From Dyadobacter sp. Leaf189 (GTDB lineage: Bacteria; Bacteroidota; Bacteroidia; Cytophagales; Spirosomataceae): a stretch of DNA of 64,000 nucleotides. This document shows positions 63,817-64,000 of the stretch, piece by piece. The notes beneath the pieces are model-generated. The model was not told the origin of the DNA and made no database searches. It worked only from the letters and a program-made list of their open reading frames with translations. The position numbers and the translations under genes were made by a program. The number at the start of each line of letters is the position of its first letter. Position 1 is the first letter of the stretch. Location of the stretch: positions 2,166,066 through 2,230,065 of the forward strand of contig NZ_LMPS01000001.1 in the NCBI RefSeq assembly GCF_001424405.1, given 5' to 3'.

Positions 63817-64000
63817 GGCTGTCTCAAATGAGGCAGTCTTTTTTTGTTTGTAGCGGTTGTGCAAATTTTCCGGATTGATTATCTTTAGGTATAAGCAAAT
63901 CAGAAAAATGGGCCGCAAACAACCTTCTTTTAAGCCTTATCAGCAGCAACAGTTGATGTTGCTTCCTCCAAGTCTGGACGAATTGATCCCTAAGGGGCAC
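63815..64000 (+). mobile_element. Left end of an insertion sequence (IS1182-like), truncated by window edge
   Basis: The terminal sequence GAGGCTGTCTCAAATG is followed by a T run and, after about 90 bases, by a transposase gene. GAGGCTGTCTC is a common end of IS1182-group elements in Bacteroidota. Only the left inverted repeat and the N-terminus of the transposase are in the window. The right end, and any target duplication of the bases before 63815, lie beyond it. The same end could fold into a wobble-containing hairpin followed by seven Ts (63817-63845), so it may also stop transcription entering the element. Confidence 0.7.
63908..64000 (+). CDS. Transposase, IS1182-like, N-terminal fragment (runs off right edge)
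   Basis: From the ATG at 63908 the frame is open for 31 codons to the edge: MGRKQPSFKPYQQQQLMLLP then PSLDELIPKGH. The pattern QxxLLPPSLDExIPxxH is the typical start of IS1182/IS5-like DDE transposases (DUF772). The catalytic domain is not visible here. Confidence 0.8.
   Translation, partial: MGRKQPSFKPYQQQQLMLLPPSLDELIPKGH

Overview
The window comes from a Bacteroidota chromosome, most likely the order Cytophagales and close to Dyadobacter or another Spirosomataceae. This rests on several family signatures: a TonB-dependent receptor, a T9SS C-terminal sorting domain, a dialkylresorcinol/flexirubin-type cluster (darA, darB), methylmalonyl-CoA mutase in two subunits, the order pheT - coiled-coil protein - zapA - rny, and several TAnnTTTG -7 promoter elements. 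The genus is inference. Genes are dense: no stretch longer than about 250 bases lacks a gene. I found no tRNA, rRNA or CRISPR array.

Layout. 1-644: start of a TonB-dependent receptor that runs off the left edge. 884-1342: a coiled-coil lipoprotein. 1399-3858: two arginine-deiminase-superfamily enzymes in tandem (minus). 4112-9360: an iron-sulfur assembly operon (sufC-sufD-sufS-DUF5618-sufE-sufT) without sufB, then a bacilliredoxin-like protein. 9448-13035: a vWA protein converging on a secreted PIG-L family deacetylase. 13065-27546: a natural-product locus with a divergent phosphopantetheinyl transferase followed by 15 plus-strand genes: C45-family acyltransferase/hydrolase, PaaK-like ligase, secreted unknowns, methyltransferase, darA, darB, a BtrH-like acyltransferase, an ABC exporter, an acyl carrier protein and a ketosynthase. 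27543-31072: methylmalonyl-CoA mutase (minus). 31306-38591: dnaA, a GNAT enzyme, DUF3108 and a metalloprotease (minus), a polytopic membrane protein, recA. 38666-45036 (minus): pheT, coiled-coil protein, zapA, RNase Y and a MoxR/Mg-chelatase-like AAA ATPase, the probable partner of the vWA protein at 9448. 45160-48406: DUF1684, a CheY-like regulator, a PhnP-like metallohydrolase, a DUF819 membrane protein. 48587-51275: a two-gene molybdenum hydroxylase exported by Tat. 51360-54533 (minus): PAP2-family lipoprotein, outer-membrane barrel, anchored unknown. 54692-63816: DinB, DUF255/thioredoxin, a T9SS-exported protein, a lipoprotein, an MFS transporter, a GH2 enzyme, an HD hydrolase, a small unknown. 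63815-64000: left end of an insertion sequence with the start of its transposase.

Working picture. The 13-27.5 kb locus can plausibly do the resorcinol half of a flexirubin-type pigment: the PPTase arms the carrier protein, the ketosynthase and DarB build and condense acyl chains, DarA aromatises the ring, the BtrH-like or C45-like protein could form the ester, and the ABC pair could export it. The genes expected for the aryl-polyene half (tyrosine ammonia-lyase, chain-length factor, dehydratase, ketoreductase) are not here, so that half is either encoded elsewhere or the product differs. This locus is the part of the window most worth following up.
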